A stretch of 64,000 nt of DNA from Asticcacaulis machinosus (GTDB lineage Bacteria; Pseudomonadota; Alphaproteobacteria; Caulobacterales; Caulobacteraceae). The first letter of the stretch is position 1. Each line of letters opens with the position of its first letter. The position numbers were made by a program, and so were the translations under genes. The stretch lies in NCBI RefSeq assembly GCF_028550435.1, contig NZ_JAQQKV010000003.1:186001-250000 (forward strand), written 5' to 3'. This document shows positions 42,163 to 51,711 of this stretch, in pieces. The notes below the pieces were generated by a model that saw nothing but the letters and a program-made list of their open reading frames with translations, was not told where the DNA came from and searched no databases.

Positions 42163-42900
42163 CTACTTAAGATTATCGATTTCGATGCGCTGAGGCACAC
42201 GCTCAAAATTCAGCGTCACGGCGCCCGGATGATCTGACGGGTAGAAATAGGGCGTACCCGCCGGGTATTCGCCTTTGGTCGTCATGGGTAATGTTTTCAC
42301 CTGACCGTTAGACAGGGTAACTGTGCCCTTACCGGCGCCCGCAAAGAACACCCGATCCGGCAGGGTAATCAGCAGGGCGGCGGGACCGGCGGCCTTTTTG
42401 CCGACGGTCTGGGTTTGATTGACGGCCTTGGTCATGTCGGCGGCCGACAGGGTGCGGGCAGGGGCTTGCGTCGAATAGACCTTCAGCTTCATGGCCAGAG
42501 AGACATTGTTTGGGCCGGTCGCCACCACAACCGCATTGCGATTTAGCTGCGCCAGTGTCGGCAGCGGCGTGATGCGGTTGTCGGGGCCAAGGGTCAGCTT
42601 GGTGACGTTGGCACCGTCCTTAAGCTTGAAATCGAGCGAACTTACCGGCACATGCTTGATGCGCACCACATAGGCCAGTTGAATCTGGTCGCGGGCCGAG
42701 GCGGGTTGGCTCAGAAAGCCTTTGAGCAGCGGAAACAGGCGCGAGGCGGCGACTTCCTTGGTCTCAATCTGACCGACGGGGGCTGCGTCTGCGATGACCG
42801 GCGAAAAGGCGACACCCAGAGCCGTCAGACCAAACATGGCGGCGGCCAGAAATGAAGTCTGGGGTCGGGTGGCGGTTTTCGTGTGCATCATCGTTTCCAT
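42163..42900 (-). CDS. Secreted protein, function unknown
   Basis: The 245-residue product begins at the ATG at 42900 or at one of two ATG codons up to four residues later. A signal peptide (FLAAAMFGLTALGVAFSPVIADAAP) leads to a beta-rich mature protein: LAYVVRIKHVPVSSLDFKLKDGANVTKLTLGPD, ITLPDRVFFAGAGKGTVTLSNG and HPGAVTLNFERVPQRIEIDNLK. No family was recognised. It ends 4 bp from the convergent neighbour. Confidence 0.6.
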   Translation of the reverse strand: METMMHTKTATRPQTSFLAAAMFGLTALGVAFSPVIADAAPVGQIETKEVAASRLFPLLKGFLSQPASARDQIQLAYVVRIKHVPVSSLDFKLKDGANVTKLTLGPDNRITPLPTLAQLNRNAVVVATGPNNVSLAMKLKVYSTQAPARTLSAADMTKAVNQTQTVGKKAAGPAALLITLPDRVFFAGAGKGTVTLSNGQVKTLPMTTKGEYPAGTPYFYPSDHPGAVTLNFERVPQRIEIDNLK

Positions 42901-42962
42901 GGTTCGTCTTTACAGGCGTCATATGACCATAGTTGGGCTGAATGGAAGATGAACCCCTAAAA

Positions 42963-43379
42963 TCAGCTATTTTTGTCTTTCATCGCTTCATAACCCCAGC
43001 GGATCAAGGTCCGCAGCCGGTCGGTATCCACATCCTTCAAGGATTTGATGTAAAGGCACGATACGCTGGTCTTACATTTGCCTAAGCCGTCCATAAGGTC
43101 GGGGCGCTCGGCAAAGCCCGGCATGATGTAGAGCGTCAGATTGGCGGATCGTGGCGAAAAACCTGTCAGTGGCCAGTCGGCAGGCTTTTTCGGGTTTTTG
43201 GTATCGGTGTAGCGGCCAAAGCCTATGATAGATGTCCCCCACATGACCGGTGCTTCGCCGGTCACTTCGGAAAACAGGGTGAGCAGGGCCTCAGCGTCGG
43301 CGCGTTTTTTCGGGTCGGGAATGCTGGCGACAAAAGCTGCCGGATCGGCATCGGTGGGTTGGGTTTTGGGTTCGGCCAT
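42963..43379 (-). CDS. DUF1801 (YdhG-like) protein
   Basis: The ATG at 43379 (138 residues, MAEPKTQPTDADPAAF) directly follows the stop of the next upstream gene. DUF1801 marks: FVASIPDPKKRADAEALLTLFSEVTGEAPVMWGTSIIGFGRY and ANLTLYIMPGF. The family resembles the frataxin-like YdhG fold with unproven roles. It forms an operon with the small lipoprotein gene at 43382-43660. Confidence 0.8.
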   Translation of the reverse strand: MAEPKTQPTDADPAAFVASIPDPKKRADAEALLTLFSEVTGEAPVMWGTSIIGFGRYTDTKNPKKPADWPLTGFSPRSANLTLYIMPGFAERPDLMDGLGKCKTSVSCLYIKSLKDVDTDRLRTLIRWGYEAMKDKNS

Positions 43380-43381
43380 GA

Positions 43382-43660
43382 TCAGTCCTTTGAGGCGGCT
43401 GCTCCGCCGCCCCAAATGGACAGCCCGAGCAAAAACCCGAAATCGTACCAGCGCCCGACATTGGGGACGGCGTACATGCGGATGTCATCGTTAAACAGGC
43501 TGATGACAAAGCTGATCGGGGCGATCAGGCCGTGCCACAGCCCCATCCAGAAGGCCGGAGCGCCCGGTGTGCCTGCGGGTTGATGGGCCATGCAGGCGCT
43601 TAAGGCCAATGCGGCGACCAGCGTCGCGCCGAAAGTGAGTAACCGTGTGGATTTCGTCAT
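43382..43660 (-). CDS. Small lipoprotein, function unknown
   Basis: The 92-residue product has a lipoprotein signal (LVAALALSACMA) with lipid Cys in LSAC. The mature part has HGLIAPISFVISLFNDDIRMYAVPNVGRWYDFGFLLGLSIWGGG with one membrane-embedded helix. The same pattern is widespread in small conserved bacterial lipoproteins without a role. It is the first gene of a two-gene unit with DUF1801. Confidence 0.65.
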   Translation of the reverse strand: MTKSTRLLTFGATLVAALALSACMAHQPAGTPGAPAFWMGLWHGLIAPISFVISLFNDDIRMYAVPNVGRWYDFGFLLGLSIWGGGAAASKD

Positions 43661-43709
43661 ACGCCCCTCCCGTGCGGGTGAGGATAGCGCGGACAGTGTG
43701 AAATAAAAA

Positions 43710-43731
43710 GAGCAGACCTTTCGGTCTGCTC
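43710..43731 (-). terminator. Rho-independent terminator of the pnt operon
   Basis: GAGCAGACC-TTTC-GGTCTGCTC is a perfect 9-bp stem. On the minus strand it is followed by TTTTTATTTC. It lies 32 bp beyond the most distal copy of the pntB 3' end. Confidence 0.9.
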
Positions 43732-43762
43732 TCAGTTCCGGTTCGCAGGGACTCTGTTCCTG

Positions 43763-43906
43763 CTACAGCGCCTTCACGATGCCTTCGACCATTTTCTTCG
43801 CGTCGGCAAACAGCATCCCCGCTGATGCGAAGCGCTACAAAGCTTTGACAATCCCCTCAACCATCTTCTTCGCGTCGGCAAACAGCATCCCCGCTGATGC
43901 GAAGCG
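43763..43906 (-). repeat. Two extra copies of the pntB 3' end (72-bp period)
   Basis: Beyond the pntB stop (43907-43909), two more 72-bp copies of its last 24 codons are seen, each with its own stop (43835-43837 and 43763-43765). Read on the minus strand, each encodes MLFADAKKMVEGIVKAL. The copy next to the gene is almost identical to the gene end. The distal copy differs at ten of the eleven codons of KKMVEGIVKAL yet encodes the same peptide. Confidence 0.9.
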
Positions 43907-45325
43907 CTACAAAGCTTTGACAATCCCCTCAACCATCTTCTTCGCATCAGCAAACAGCATCATGGTGTTGTCGCGGAAGAACAGTTCGTTCTCCACGCCC
44001 GCATAGCCTGAGGACATGCCGCGCTTGACGAACAGGACGGTGCCAGCCTTTTCGACATCAAGGATCGGCATACCGAAGATGGCCGAGGTCGGGTCGGTCT
44101 TGGCCGCCGGATTGGTCACGTCATTGGCCCCGATGACGAAGGCGACGTCGGCGGTGGCGAACTCCGAATTGATGTCTTCAAGCTCGAACACCTCATCATA
44201 GGGCACGTTGGCTTCGGCCAGCAGCACGTTCATGTGGCCGGGCATACGGCCGGCGACCGGGTGGATGGCGTATTTGACCTCGACCCCTTCTTCTTTGAGT
44301 TTGTCGGCCATTTCGCGCAAAGTGTGCTGGGCCTGAGCGACCGCCATGCCATAGCCGGGGACGATGATGACCTTTGAGGCGTTCTTCATGATGAAGGCAG
44401 CGTCGTCAGCCGAGCCCTGCTTGACCGGACGGGTTTCGACCTTGCCGCCCGCCGCGGCATCTGCCGTGGCGCCGAAGCCCCCCAGGATGACCGAGATAAA
44501 CGACCGGTTCATGGCCTTACACATGATGTAGCTGAGGATCGCGCCGGAGGACCCCACCAGAGCGCCGGTGATGATCAGGGCGATGTTTTCCAGCGTAAAC
44601 CCTAATGCGGCGGCGGCCCAACCGGAATAGGAGTTGAGCATCGACACCACGACCGGCATGTCGGCCCCGCCGATCGGGATGATCAGGGTAATCCCAAGGA
44701 TCAGCGCCAACGCAAAGATCGCCCAGAACGCCCAAGTCGCCTGACCCGATGTCGAAATCAGCACGCCGATAAGCACTACAATGCCGACCCCAAGCGCGAT
44801 GTTAAGCAGGTGACGGGCGGGCAGGATGATCGGTGCGCCTGACATATTGCCGTTCAGCTTGGCAAAGGCGATGACCGAGCCGGTAAAGGTGATGGCCCCG
44901 ATGGCCACGCCGAGTGACAGTTCGATGATCGACTGCACCTTAATGCCGCCTAAACCGTCCGAAATATGGAACGCTTCGGGGGCATATAGCGCGCCGACGG
45001 CGACCAGACAGGCGGCCATGCCGACAAGGCTATGGAACGCGGCCACAAGCTGCGGCATCGAGGTCATGGAGACCTTTTTGGCGATGGTGGCGCCGGCAAA
45101 GCCGCCGATGGCGATGCCGCCAAGGATCAGGCCAATGGTGACCGGATCAAGCTGGCCGCCGATAAACAGGCCGATCAGGGTGACGCCGACCGCAATGGCC
45201 ATGCCGATCATGCCGTAGAGGTTGCCCTTACGACTGGTTTCCGGCGATGACAGCCCGCGCAGGGCGAGGATGAACAGAACGCCGGACACTAAGTAGGCGA
45301 GGGCGGAAATGTCAGAAAAGGTCAT
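43907..45325 (-). CDS. pntB: NAD(P) transhydrogenase, beta subunit
   Basis: PntB carries the membrane domain and the NADP(H)-binding domain III of proton-translocating transhydrogenase. The 472-residue product has about nine membrane helices and ends with the NADP site (VIIVPGYGMAVAQAQH, YAIHPVAGRMPGHMNVLLAEANVPYDEV, FVIGANDVTNPAA, KRGMSSGYAGVEN). It overlaps pntAB by one base. Its 3' end is triplicated downstream. Confidence 0.96.
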   Translation of the reverse strand: MTFSDISALAYLVSGVLFILALRGLSSPETSRKGNLYGMIGMAIAVGVTLIGLFIGGQLDPVTIGLILGGIAIGGFAGATIAKKVSMTSMPQLVAAFHSLVGMAACLVAVGALYAPEAFHISDGLGGIKVQSIIELSLGVAIGAITFTGSVIAFAKLNGNMSGAPIILPARHLLNIALGVGIVVLIGVLISTSGQATWAFWAIFALALILGITLIIPIGGADMPVVVSMLNSYSGWAAAALGFTLENIALIITGALVGSSGAILSYIMCKAMNRSFISVILGGFGATADAAAGGKVETRPVKQGSADDAAFIMKNASKVIIVPGYGMAVAQAQHTLREMADKLKEEGVEVKYAIHPVAGRMPGHMNVLLAEANVPYDEVFELEDINSEFATADVAFVIGANDVTNPAAKTDPTSAIFGMPILDVEKAGTVLFVKRGMSSGYAGVENELFFRDNTMMLFADAKKMVEGIVKAL

Positions 45326-45651
45326 TAGTGTTTCCCCCCTTCGGCTTTTTTCTCTTTCTTCTTATACATAGCCAGCATCCGGCGCGTGACCATGAAGCCG
45401 CCGAAGATATTGACGGCGGCAAAGGCTGAGGCGATGGCACCAGAGCCCTTGGAGATCCATGCGCCTGAACCGGTGGCAGACGCGGCGGCGGCCAGCAATG
45501 CCCCCACAATAATGACCGAAGAAATGGCATTGGTGACGGCCATCAGCGGCGTGTGCAGGGCCGGTGTTACCGACCAGACCACGTAATAGCCGACAAAGAC
45601 CGCCAGCACGAAAATAGCGAAATAGAAGACGGTGGGATTGATATGTTCCAT
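45325..45651 (-). CDS. pntAB: NAD(P) transhydrogenase, alpha2 (membrane) subunit
   Basis: This 108-residue membrane part of the alpha chain starts at the ATG at 45651. It has three to four helices, with the conserved [29 protein letters not shown]-like sequence (here [21 protein letters not shown]) and [14 protein letters not shown]. In alphaproteobacteria the alpha chain is split, as here. Its stop shares one base with the pntB start. Confidence 0.93.
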   Translation of the reverse strand: [108 protein letters not shown]

Positions 45652-45664
45652 GTGTCTCCCCCTG

Positions 45665-46798
45665 TTAAGATTGTAAATTGGGGTGCACGATCGCACCGTC
45701 TTTGGTGATCAGCGCGGCTTTGAGGATTTCGTCCTCGAAATCCGGTGCCAATGCGCCGTCCTTGGTGATCAGTAGCCCCACAAACGCCTGAAGGTTCTTG
45801 GCGTACAGCGCCGAAGCATCCGAGGCGATGGCGGTGACGATATTGGTCGGGCCATAGATTTTGACGCCGTTCACATCGACGATCTGATCCGGCACACAGC
45901 CTTCGACATTGCCGCCCTGAGGGGCCGCCAGGTCAATGATCACCGAGCCCGGCTTCATTGAGGCGACCTGCTCTTTGGTCACCAGAATGGGCGCGGCCCG
46001 ACCGGGGATCAGGGCGGTGGTAATCACAATGTCCTGCTTGGCGATATGGGCTGTGACGAGGGCGGCCTGCTTGGCCTTATACTCCGCCGACATTTCCTTA
46101 GCGTAGCCGCCTGCGGTCTGGGCGTTTTTGAACTCTTCGTCTTCAACGGCGGTAAACTTGGCCCCCAGAGATTCGACCTGTTCCTTGGTGGCGGGGCGGA
46201 CATCGGTGGCGGACACGACTGCACCTAAACGACGTGCGGTGGCGATGGCTTGCAGACCCGCAACGCCCACGCCCATGATGAAGGTCTTGGCCGGAGCAAC
46301 GGTGCCCGCCGCCGTCATCATCATCGGAAAGGCCTTGCCGTAGATGGCGGCGGCATCGATGACCGCACGGTAGCCGGCGAGATTAGCCTGAGACGACAGG
46401 GCGTCCATGACCTGAGCGCGGGTGATACGCGGCACAAACTCCATCGCATAGGCCGCAGCACCCGCTTTAGCCAGCGCGGTCAGGGTGTCTTTCTCGCGAT
46501 AGGCATCGAGCAGGGCGATGACCTGCGCACCGGATTTGAGGGCGGCAATCTCAGCCGCCTCCGGCCCGCGCACCTTCAATACAATATCGGCGGCGGCAAT
46601 GGCATCGACGGCCGATTTGGCGATCTGAGCGCCCGCGTCGATAAAGGCCTGATCGGTAATGGCGGCCCCCAGACCCGCGCCGCTTTCAATCCGAACGGTA
46701 ATCCCTGCGGCCGTCCATTTTTTCACGGTATCGGGGGTAGCGGCGACGCGCGTTTCTCCGCTTCGCGTTTCCTTAGGTATGGCGATGGTAATGGCCAC
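45665..46798 (-). CDS. pntAA: NAD(P) transhydrogenase, alpha1 (NAD-binding) subunit
   Basis: Domain I of the enzyme binds NAD(H). The start is a GTG at 46798 (377 residues, MAITIAIPKETRSGETRVAATP). Conserved parts: RVAATPDTVKKW, AYAMEFVPRITRAQVMDALSSQANLAGYRAVI, the Rossmann GVGVAGLQAIATARRLGAVVSATDVR and VIIDLAAPQGGNVEG. It heads pntAA-pntAB-pntB. The enzyme uses the proton gradient to make NADPH. Confidence 0.95.
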   Translation of the reverse strand: MAITIAIPKETRSGETRVAATPDTVKKWTAAGITVRIESGAGLGAAITDQAFIDAGAQIAKSAVDAIAAADIVLKVRGPEAAEIAALKSGAQVIALLDAYREKDTLTALAKAGAAAYAMEFVPRITRAQVMDALSSQANLAGYRAVIDAAAIYGKAFPMMMTAAGTVAPAKTFIMGVGVAGLQAIATARRLGAVVSATDVRPATKEQVESLGAKFTAVEDEEFKNAQTAGGYAKEMSAEYKAKQAALVTAHIAKQDIVITTALIPGRAAPILVTKEQVASMKPGSVIIDLAAPQGGNVEGCVPDQIVDVNGVKIYGPTNIVTAIASDASALYAKNLQAFVGLLITKDGALAPDFEDEILKAALITKDGAIVHPNLQS

Positions 46799-47013
46799 GT
46801 CTGATCCCTTTTTTGCTTATCTGGCGACAGCTAAAGTATTCACGGCGGGTAAATACTCTCAATTGAAACCAAATATGTCTCTGCGTACAAGTATTGCGTC
46901 ATTATGGGGAAATAGTCACTCTGTCAAAGCGTGTTTATCAAATCTGAGACACCGGTGTCATTTTTGTGTATTGGTCTGACAATTAAGGTATTATTGTGCG
47001 GCGCACACGAAAA

Positions 47014-47041
47014 CGCCCTGACTTAGCCAAAAGTCAGGGCG
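47014..47041 (-). terminator. Rho-independent terminator after coxIV-type gene
   Basis: CGCCCTGACTT (47014-47024) pairs with AAGTCAGGGCG (47031-47041). On the minus strand it is followed by TTTTCGTG. It lies 25 bp after the gene at 47066. The 46799-47013 gap has no other feature seen. Confidence 0.9.
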
Positions 47042-47065
47042 CACATAGATAAGCTGTGTGATAAT

Positions 47066-47329
47066 TTAGTGCTTGGCGTCAGGCTTGGTCTTCAGCATGA
47101 ACCAGCCGATGACCAAAAGTGCACCGGTGGAAATTGCCGCCGGAATAAAACCCGCGCCCTTAACGGCGAACATGACGGTGATGAACAGAACAAACGCGGC
47201 GGTACCGAGCGATCCCCACTTGGTCATGCCCATGAACAGGTTATATGAATTCTGCTGATCGTGGATATCCATCTCACCCTTGACGTAGTCATTGTGAGAG
47301 TCGTTGTGAGAGTCGTGAGATCCGGCCAT
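47066..47329 (-). CDS. aa3-type cytochrome c oxidase subunit IV
   Basis: This small single-pass subunit is common in alphaproteobacterial aa3 oxidases. The 87-residue product has YVKGEMDIHDQQNSYNLFMGMTKWGSLGTAAFVLFITVMFAVKGAGF, the family core, and two helices. Its N-terminus has repeated HDSHNDSHND. The core oxidase genes are not nearby. Confidence 0.88.
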   Translation of the reverse strand: MAGSHDSHNDSHNDYVKGEMDIHDQQNSYNLFMGMTKWGSLGTAAFVLFITVMFAVKGAGFIPAAISTGALLVIGWFMLKTKPDAKH

Positions 47330-47413
47330 GACGCGGCTCCTGATAAAATCTAGATTCTTAAAGGCTATTACAAAAGCCTGACGATCCGGTCAACAGGTCG
47401 CCGGTTCTAATCG

Positions 47414-49216
47414 TCAATTCAGGGCTTCAAACTGATCAATCAGGCTCTCCAAGCGCTGACAGCCCAACTTCCAGAACGCTTTTTCACGCGGGTTAAGACC
47501 GAATGGCGCCAGGGCCTCGATATAGGTTTTGGTGCCCCCGGCGGCCAGCAATTGCGCGTAAAGCGGCGTGAACCCCGCCGGATCCTGACGGCGCTTTTCC
47601 ATCAGGGAGGAGACCAGCAAATCCCCGAAGCTATAGGCATAGACATAGAACGGCACATGGACGAAGTGGCTGATATAGGCCCACCAGTATTCATAGCCGT
47701 CATTAAGCTTGATCGCAGGCCCCAGAGACTCGCCCATGATCTCAAGCCACAGGGCGTTTAACTGATCGACGCTGACTTCGCCGTCTTTGCGGGCGGCATG
47801 GAATTTTTCCTCAAAGCGGTGAAAGGCGATCTGGCGGATGACCGAGTTGAGGCCATCTTCGATCTTACCGGCCAGCAGGGCCTTTTTCTCATCGGGGGTC
47901 GCCCCCGCCACCAGATGCTCAAACACCAGACCTTCAGCAAAGATCGAGGCGGTTTCGGCCAAGGTCAGCGGCGTGTCGGCCAGTGTCGACCCCAGCGGTG
48001 CGGCGAGCGTTTGATGCACCGCATGGCCCAGTTCGTGGGCCAGGGTCAGAACTTCGCGCCGGTCGCCGGTGAAGTTGAGCATAACGTAAGGGTGGTGCGA
48101 AGATGACACCGGATGGGCATAGGCACCCGACGATTTCCCGGCACGCGGTGCGGCATCAATCCACGGATTTTCAAAGAACACGCGGGCGCGGGCTTCGAAA
48201 TCACCACCCATCTGGGCGAAGCTTTTCAGGACGATCGATTTAGCCTCGTCCCAGCTATATTTTTTCTGGACATCGCTGGTGATCGGCGCGTTGCGGTCCC
48301 AGAAATCAAGCTGCTTCTTGCCCATCAGTTTCGCTTTCAGGGCATAGTAACGATGCGACAGGGCGGCGTAGGATTCGCTGACCGCCTCGGCCATCGCATT
48401 GACCGCATCGGCATCAACTTCGTTGGCCAGATGGCGGGACGCGGCGGGTGTGGGATATTTGCGCCAGCGGTCATCGATCTGCTTTTCGAACGCAAGTGTG
48501 TTGAGCGCCAGCGCGAGGGTCGGCGCATGGTCTTTTAAGGCGGCACTTAAGGCATTGGCGGCGGCCTTGCGCACCGAACTTTGCGGTGCCGCCAGACGCG
48601 ACAGGGCCTCATTCAGGGTCAGGGTTTCTTTACCGACCTTGGCGCGCAGACGGGCCAGGGTCTCATCAAACAGGCGCGTCCATTGGGCGGTGGCGGGCAT
48701 CCGCTCCAGCATCAGCTTTTCAAGCTCTGGCGATAACTCATGGGGGCGACCGGCGCGGATACGGCGCAGCCACGGTCGCCATTTGGCCGCGCGGCTGGAT
48801 TTCAGCGCCTGCTCGATTTCCCAATCCTCAAGCTTATTGAGTTCCAGATTGAGAAACAAAGTGTCGGTCGACATCATGGCGACCTTGGCGCGCAGATCAG
48901 CATCAAGCTTTGAGATACGTGCATCGTCGCGGTTGATCGTGGAGGCCAGAGTCGCATAGGCCATAGCACCGCTTAAGGCGTCCATCGCCCGCTCATTGAG
49001 GGTGGCGGCCTGATCAATCAGGGCCCCCAAACGCTCCGCATCGTGCCGCCCCGCCAGAAACGCACCGTTCAGCTTGGCAAGATCTTTGATCAACCCTTGC
49101 GCCGTCTCAAGGTCGGCGGTGATAGCCGGATCCTCCGGGCCGCTATAGAGATCGGACAGATCCCAGACGGGCAATTGCGTTTCAAGATCGACGGGCAGGG
49201 GGGCATGTTTGGTCAT
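47414..49216 (-). CDS. M3 family oligoendopeptidase (PepF-like)
   Basis: This zinc peptidase digests short peptides in the cytoplasm. The 600-residue product has the HEXXH site at residues 394-398 (HELGH), the second Glu in ETASIFAEGLVFEHL, and the C-terminal HFVHVPFYVYAYSFGDLLV. It is of the usual length for PepF-like proteins. It stands alone on the minus strand. Confidence 0.92.
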   Translation of the reverse strand: MTKHAPLPVDLETQLPVWDLSDLYSGPEDPAITADLETAQGLIKDLAKLNGAFLAGRHDAERLGALIDQAATLNERAMDALSGAMAYATLASTINRDDARISKLDADLRAKVAMMSTDTLFLNLELNKLEDWEIEQALKSSRAAKWRPWLRRIRAGRPHELSPELEKLMLERMPATAQWTRLFDETLARLRAKVGKETLTLNEALSRLAAPQSSVRKAAANALSAALKDHAPTLALALNTLAFEKQIDDRWRKYPTPAASRHLANEVDADAVNAMAEAVSESYAALSHRYYALKAKLMGKKQLDFWDRNAPITSDVQKKYSWDEAKSIVLKSFAQMGGDFEARARVFFENPWIDAAPRAGKSSGAYAHPVSSSHHPYVMLNFTGDRREVLTLAHELGHAVHQTLAAPLGSTLADTPLTLAETASIFAEGLVFEHLVAGATPDEKKALLAGKIEDGLNSVIRQIAFHRFEEKFHAARKDGEVSVDQLNALWLEIMGESLGPAIKLNDGYEYWWAYISHFVHVPFYVYAYSFGDLLVSSLMEKRRQDPAGFTPLYAQLLAAGGTKTYIEALAPFGLNPREKAFWKLGCQRLESLIDQFEALN

Positions 49217-49438
49217 GGTTCGGGTTCAACCACACTGGCGGTGAAAAATCGAGATCTATCTGTATTTGATGCCAAAATCAGATAACGATGATATTTTTAG
49301 GCGTAAAAACCGTACTGAAACGATACATTAACCACATGTCTTGACGTGATTTTCACCTGATGCGGGTAAACCTGTCTCAAAATAATCCGGTTTAGCGGAA
49401 ATGTCCGCCACCGAAAATCAGATGAGATGGGTGTTTAC

Positions 49439-50920
49439 ATGGCTAAGACGATACTGATCGCCGATGACGATCCGACGCAGCGTCGCCTGATTCAGGCCGT
49501 ACTGGAGCGCGAAGGTTTTGGGGTAGTACATGCCGAAAACGGTGCGCAGGCCTATGATCGCCTGTCGGGCGGTCAAACCATTGATGCGGTTATTCTGGAT
49601 CTGGTCATGCCGGGACAATCCGGCATCGACACCTTAAAAGACATTCGCGCCGCGGGTATCAAAACGCCGGTAGTGGTGCTGACCGCATCGGGCGGGATCG
49701 ACACGGTCGTTAAGGCCATGCAGGCCGGCGCGCAGGACTTCTTCATCAAACCGGCGTCGCCTGAGCGCATCGTCGTCAGCGTCCGCAACGCCCTGCAAAT
49801 GGGCGATATGGTCGCCGAAGTGCAGCGCCTCAAGAAGCACACGACCGGTCGCACCTCGTTTGATGATCTGGTCGGCACATCTCAGGCCATGCTGATGGTC
49901 CGTCGTTTAGGGGAACGGGCGGCCAAGTCCAATATCCCCGTGCTGATCCTGGGCGAAAGCGGGGTGGGGAAGGAACTGATCGCGCGCGCCATTCAGGGCT
50001 CATCGGAGCGGGCAGGTAAGCCGTTCGTGGCCGTTAACTGCGGCGCCTTGCCGGAAAATCTGGTGGAATCGATCCTGTTCGGCCACGAAAAGGGCTCGTT
50101 CACCGGCGCGTCGGATAAGCATCTGGGTAAGTTTCAGGAAGCTAACGGCGGGACCTTGTTCCTTGATGAAATCGGCGAACTGCCGCTCGATATGCAGGTC
50201 AAGCTGCTGCGCGCGCTTCAGGAAGGCGAGATTGATCCTGTCGGCTCCAAGCGCCCGGTCAAGGTCGATGTCCGCATCATTTCCGCCACCAACCGTAATT
50301 TACAGGATCAGGTCAAGGCCGGCGCGTTCCGCGAAGACCTGTTTTACCGTCTGAACGTCTTTCCGGTCGATGCACCGTCCTTGCGTGAACGCCGCGAAGA
50401 TATTCCGGCGCTGGTTGAGCATTTTATCCGCCGCTTCAATATCGAAGAAGGCAAGCGCGTCACCGGTGTGTCGCCTGAGGCCCTGCATATGCTGACCAGC
50501 TATGACTGGCCCGGCAATGTCCGTCAGTTGGAAAACACCATCTACCGCGCCATTGTGCTGTCGGATACACCGCATCTGCAAGCCTTTGATTTCCCGGCCA
50601 TCAGTGGCCAAAGCGCGCCTATGCCCGCGCCCGCGTCTTATGCGCCGGTGGCGGAGGCGGTGCCCACTATCCCGCAGGTCATTGCCGAACATCAGGCCGC
50701 CTTTAGCGAACTGCATCAGGACGCGCCGGTGCGTATTCTGGACGACAAAGGCCACCTGCGTAAGCTGGAAGAGATCGAGCGCGATCTGATCGAACATGCC
50801 ATCGGTGTCTATGCTGGCCACATGTCCGAAGTCGCCCGCCGCTTGGGTATTGGTCGCTCGACGCTGTATCGTAAAGTCCGCGACTGCGGCCTTGAAGGCA
50901 TGGTTAAGGACGCAAGCTAG
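49439..50920 (+). CDS. Sigma-54-dependent response regulator (NtrC-type)
   Basis: The ATG at 49439 (493 residues, MAKTILIADDDPTQRRL) fits the receiver start better than the ATG four codons upstream. Asp54 in VILDLVMPG is the phosphate site. The AAA+ domain has LGESGVGKELIARAIQ, EKGSFTGASDKHLGKFQEANGGTLFLDEIGELPLDMQVKLLRALQ (GSFTGA in place of GAFTGA for sigma-54 contact) and the ERREDIPAL arm. A Fis-type helix-turn-helix closes it (GHMSEVARRLGIGRSTLYRKVRD). The partner kinase is not nearby. It may or may not serve flagellar sigma-54 promoters such as that of flgF. Confidence 0.9.
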   Translation: MAKTILIADDDPTQRRLIQAVLEREGFGVVHAENGAQAYDRLSGGQTIDAVILDLVMPGQSGIDTLKDIRAAGIKTPVVVLTASGGIDTVVKAMQAGAQDFFIKPASPERIVVSVRNALQMGDMVAEVQRLKKHTTGRTSFDDLVGTSQAMLMVRRLGERAAKSNIPVLILGESGVGKELIARAIQGSSERAGKPFVAVNCGALPENLVESILFGHEKGSFTGASDKHLGKFQEANGGTLFLDEIGELPLDMQVKLLRALQEGEIDPVGSKRPVKVDVRIISATNRNLQDQVKAGAFREDLFYRLNVFPVDAPSLRERREDIPALVEHFIRRFNIEEGKRVTGVSPEALHMLTSYDWPGNVRQLENTIYRAIVLSDTPHLQAFDFPAISGQSAPMPAPASYAPVAEAVPTIPQVIAEHQAAFSELHQDAPVRILDDKGHLRKLEEIERDLIEHAIGVYAGHMSEVARRLGIGRSTLYRKVRDCGLEGMVKDAS

Positions 50921-51030
50921 GCTCACCCAAAAGTTTGATGCGGCGCATCAATACATTTTGGGTGGATTTAGATGGACGGGCTTAAGCGGGTTTGCGCTTA
51001 AGCCCGAATTTCTCTTGTATGCAGATGAAA

Positions 51031-51711
51031 TTAGTCGGCAGGGCAGTTCGTTAAGGTGGTCGCCATTCCGGCTTTCCACTCTTCGCCTTTAGCCAGTTGT
51101 TCATCGATTTGGCTTACGGGTTGGCCATTCTTTATGGCCAAGTCACGATTCTGTTTCATCGAACGAATTACTTTATCGTAAATCAAAAGCGCTTTTTTGG
51201 CAGTAAGACAATACTCGGTTGTGTTTTGAGACGAGTACTCCTTAGATAATTTCCCGCTAATCTCAGAAAACTCAGCAGCATATGATTCAAGCTCGACGAG
51301 TAGTTCAAATGCTTCTCGATTGAGTTTTAAATTTTGATTTTTTGTACAGAGAAGCCATGTTTGCGCTTCAATTTTTGAAAGTGCATATGCGGTTTGATCG
51401 GATAAACCGATAATCATTGCCGTGGGTTTTCCCTCTTTTACTAGCCGATCACTGATCTCTGCAATCTGCGTGCGAGCATCCCTGAAGAGCTGCAAGGCTT
51501 CCTTTGAGAGTGGGCAACTTTTGGCCGGATCGGTTTCCAGAGCCTCCAAAGCTTCGATGTTCTTTCGACTGCCCGGGACAATCAATTCATCATTGATCTT
51601 TGCAATAGCCTTGCTGTCTTCAGGCGTAATTTCAAACGACGATGCAAAAGCGTTTGATGCCAGCATCACCAAGGCCACAGCGCAGGCCACGAGATTGGAG
51701 AGTTGTTTCAT
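51031..51711 (-). CDS. Secreted helical protein, function unknown
   Basis: The ATG at 51711 (226 residues, MKQLSNLVACAVALVMLASNAFA) opens a Sec signal. The mature protein is mostly helical and charged with four Cys (SCPLSK, LLCTKN, YCLTAK, NCPAD) that could form disulfides. No family was recognised. Codon use is more AT-rich than the neighbours. Confidence 0.6.
   Translation of the reverse strand: MKQLSNLVACAVALVMLASNAFASSFEITPEDSKAIAKINDELIVPGSRKNIEALEALETDPAKSCPLSKEALQLFRDARTQIAEISDRLVKEGKPTAMIIGLSDQTAYALSKIEAQTWLLCTKNQNLKLNREAFELLVELESYAAEFSEISGKLSKEYSSQNTTEYCLTAKKALLIYDKVIRSMKQNRDLAIKNGQPVSQIDEQLAKGEEWKAGMATTLTNCPAD

Noticed and set aside
43779-44006. Plus-strand frame with three repeats of a PSTIFFASANS-like peptide
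   Set aside because: It is the reverse reading of the triplicated pntB 3' end; the repeat is real but the frame is not a gene.
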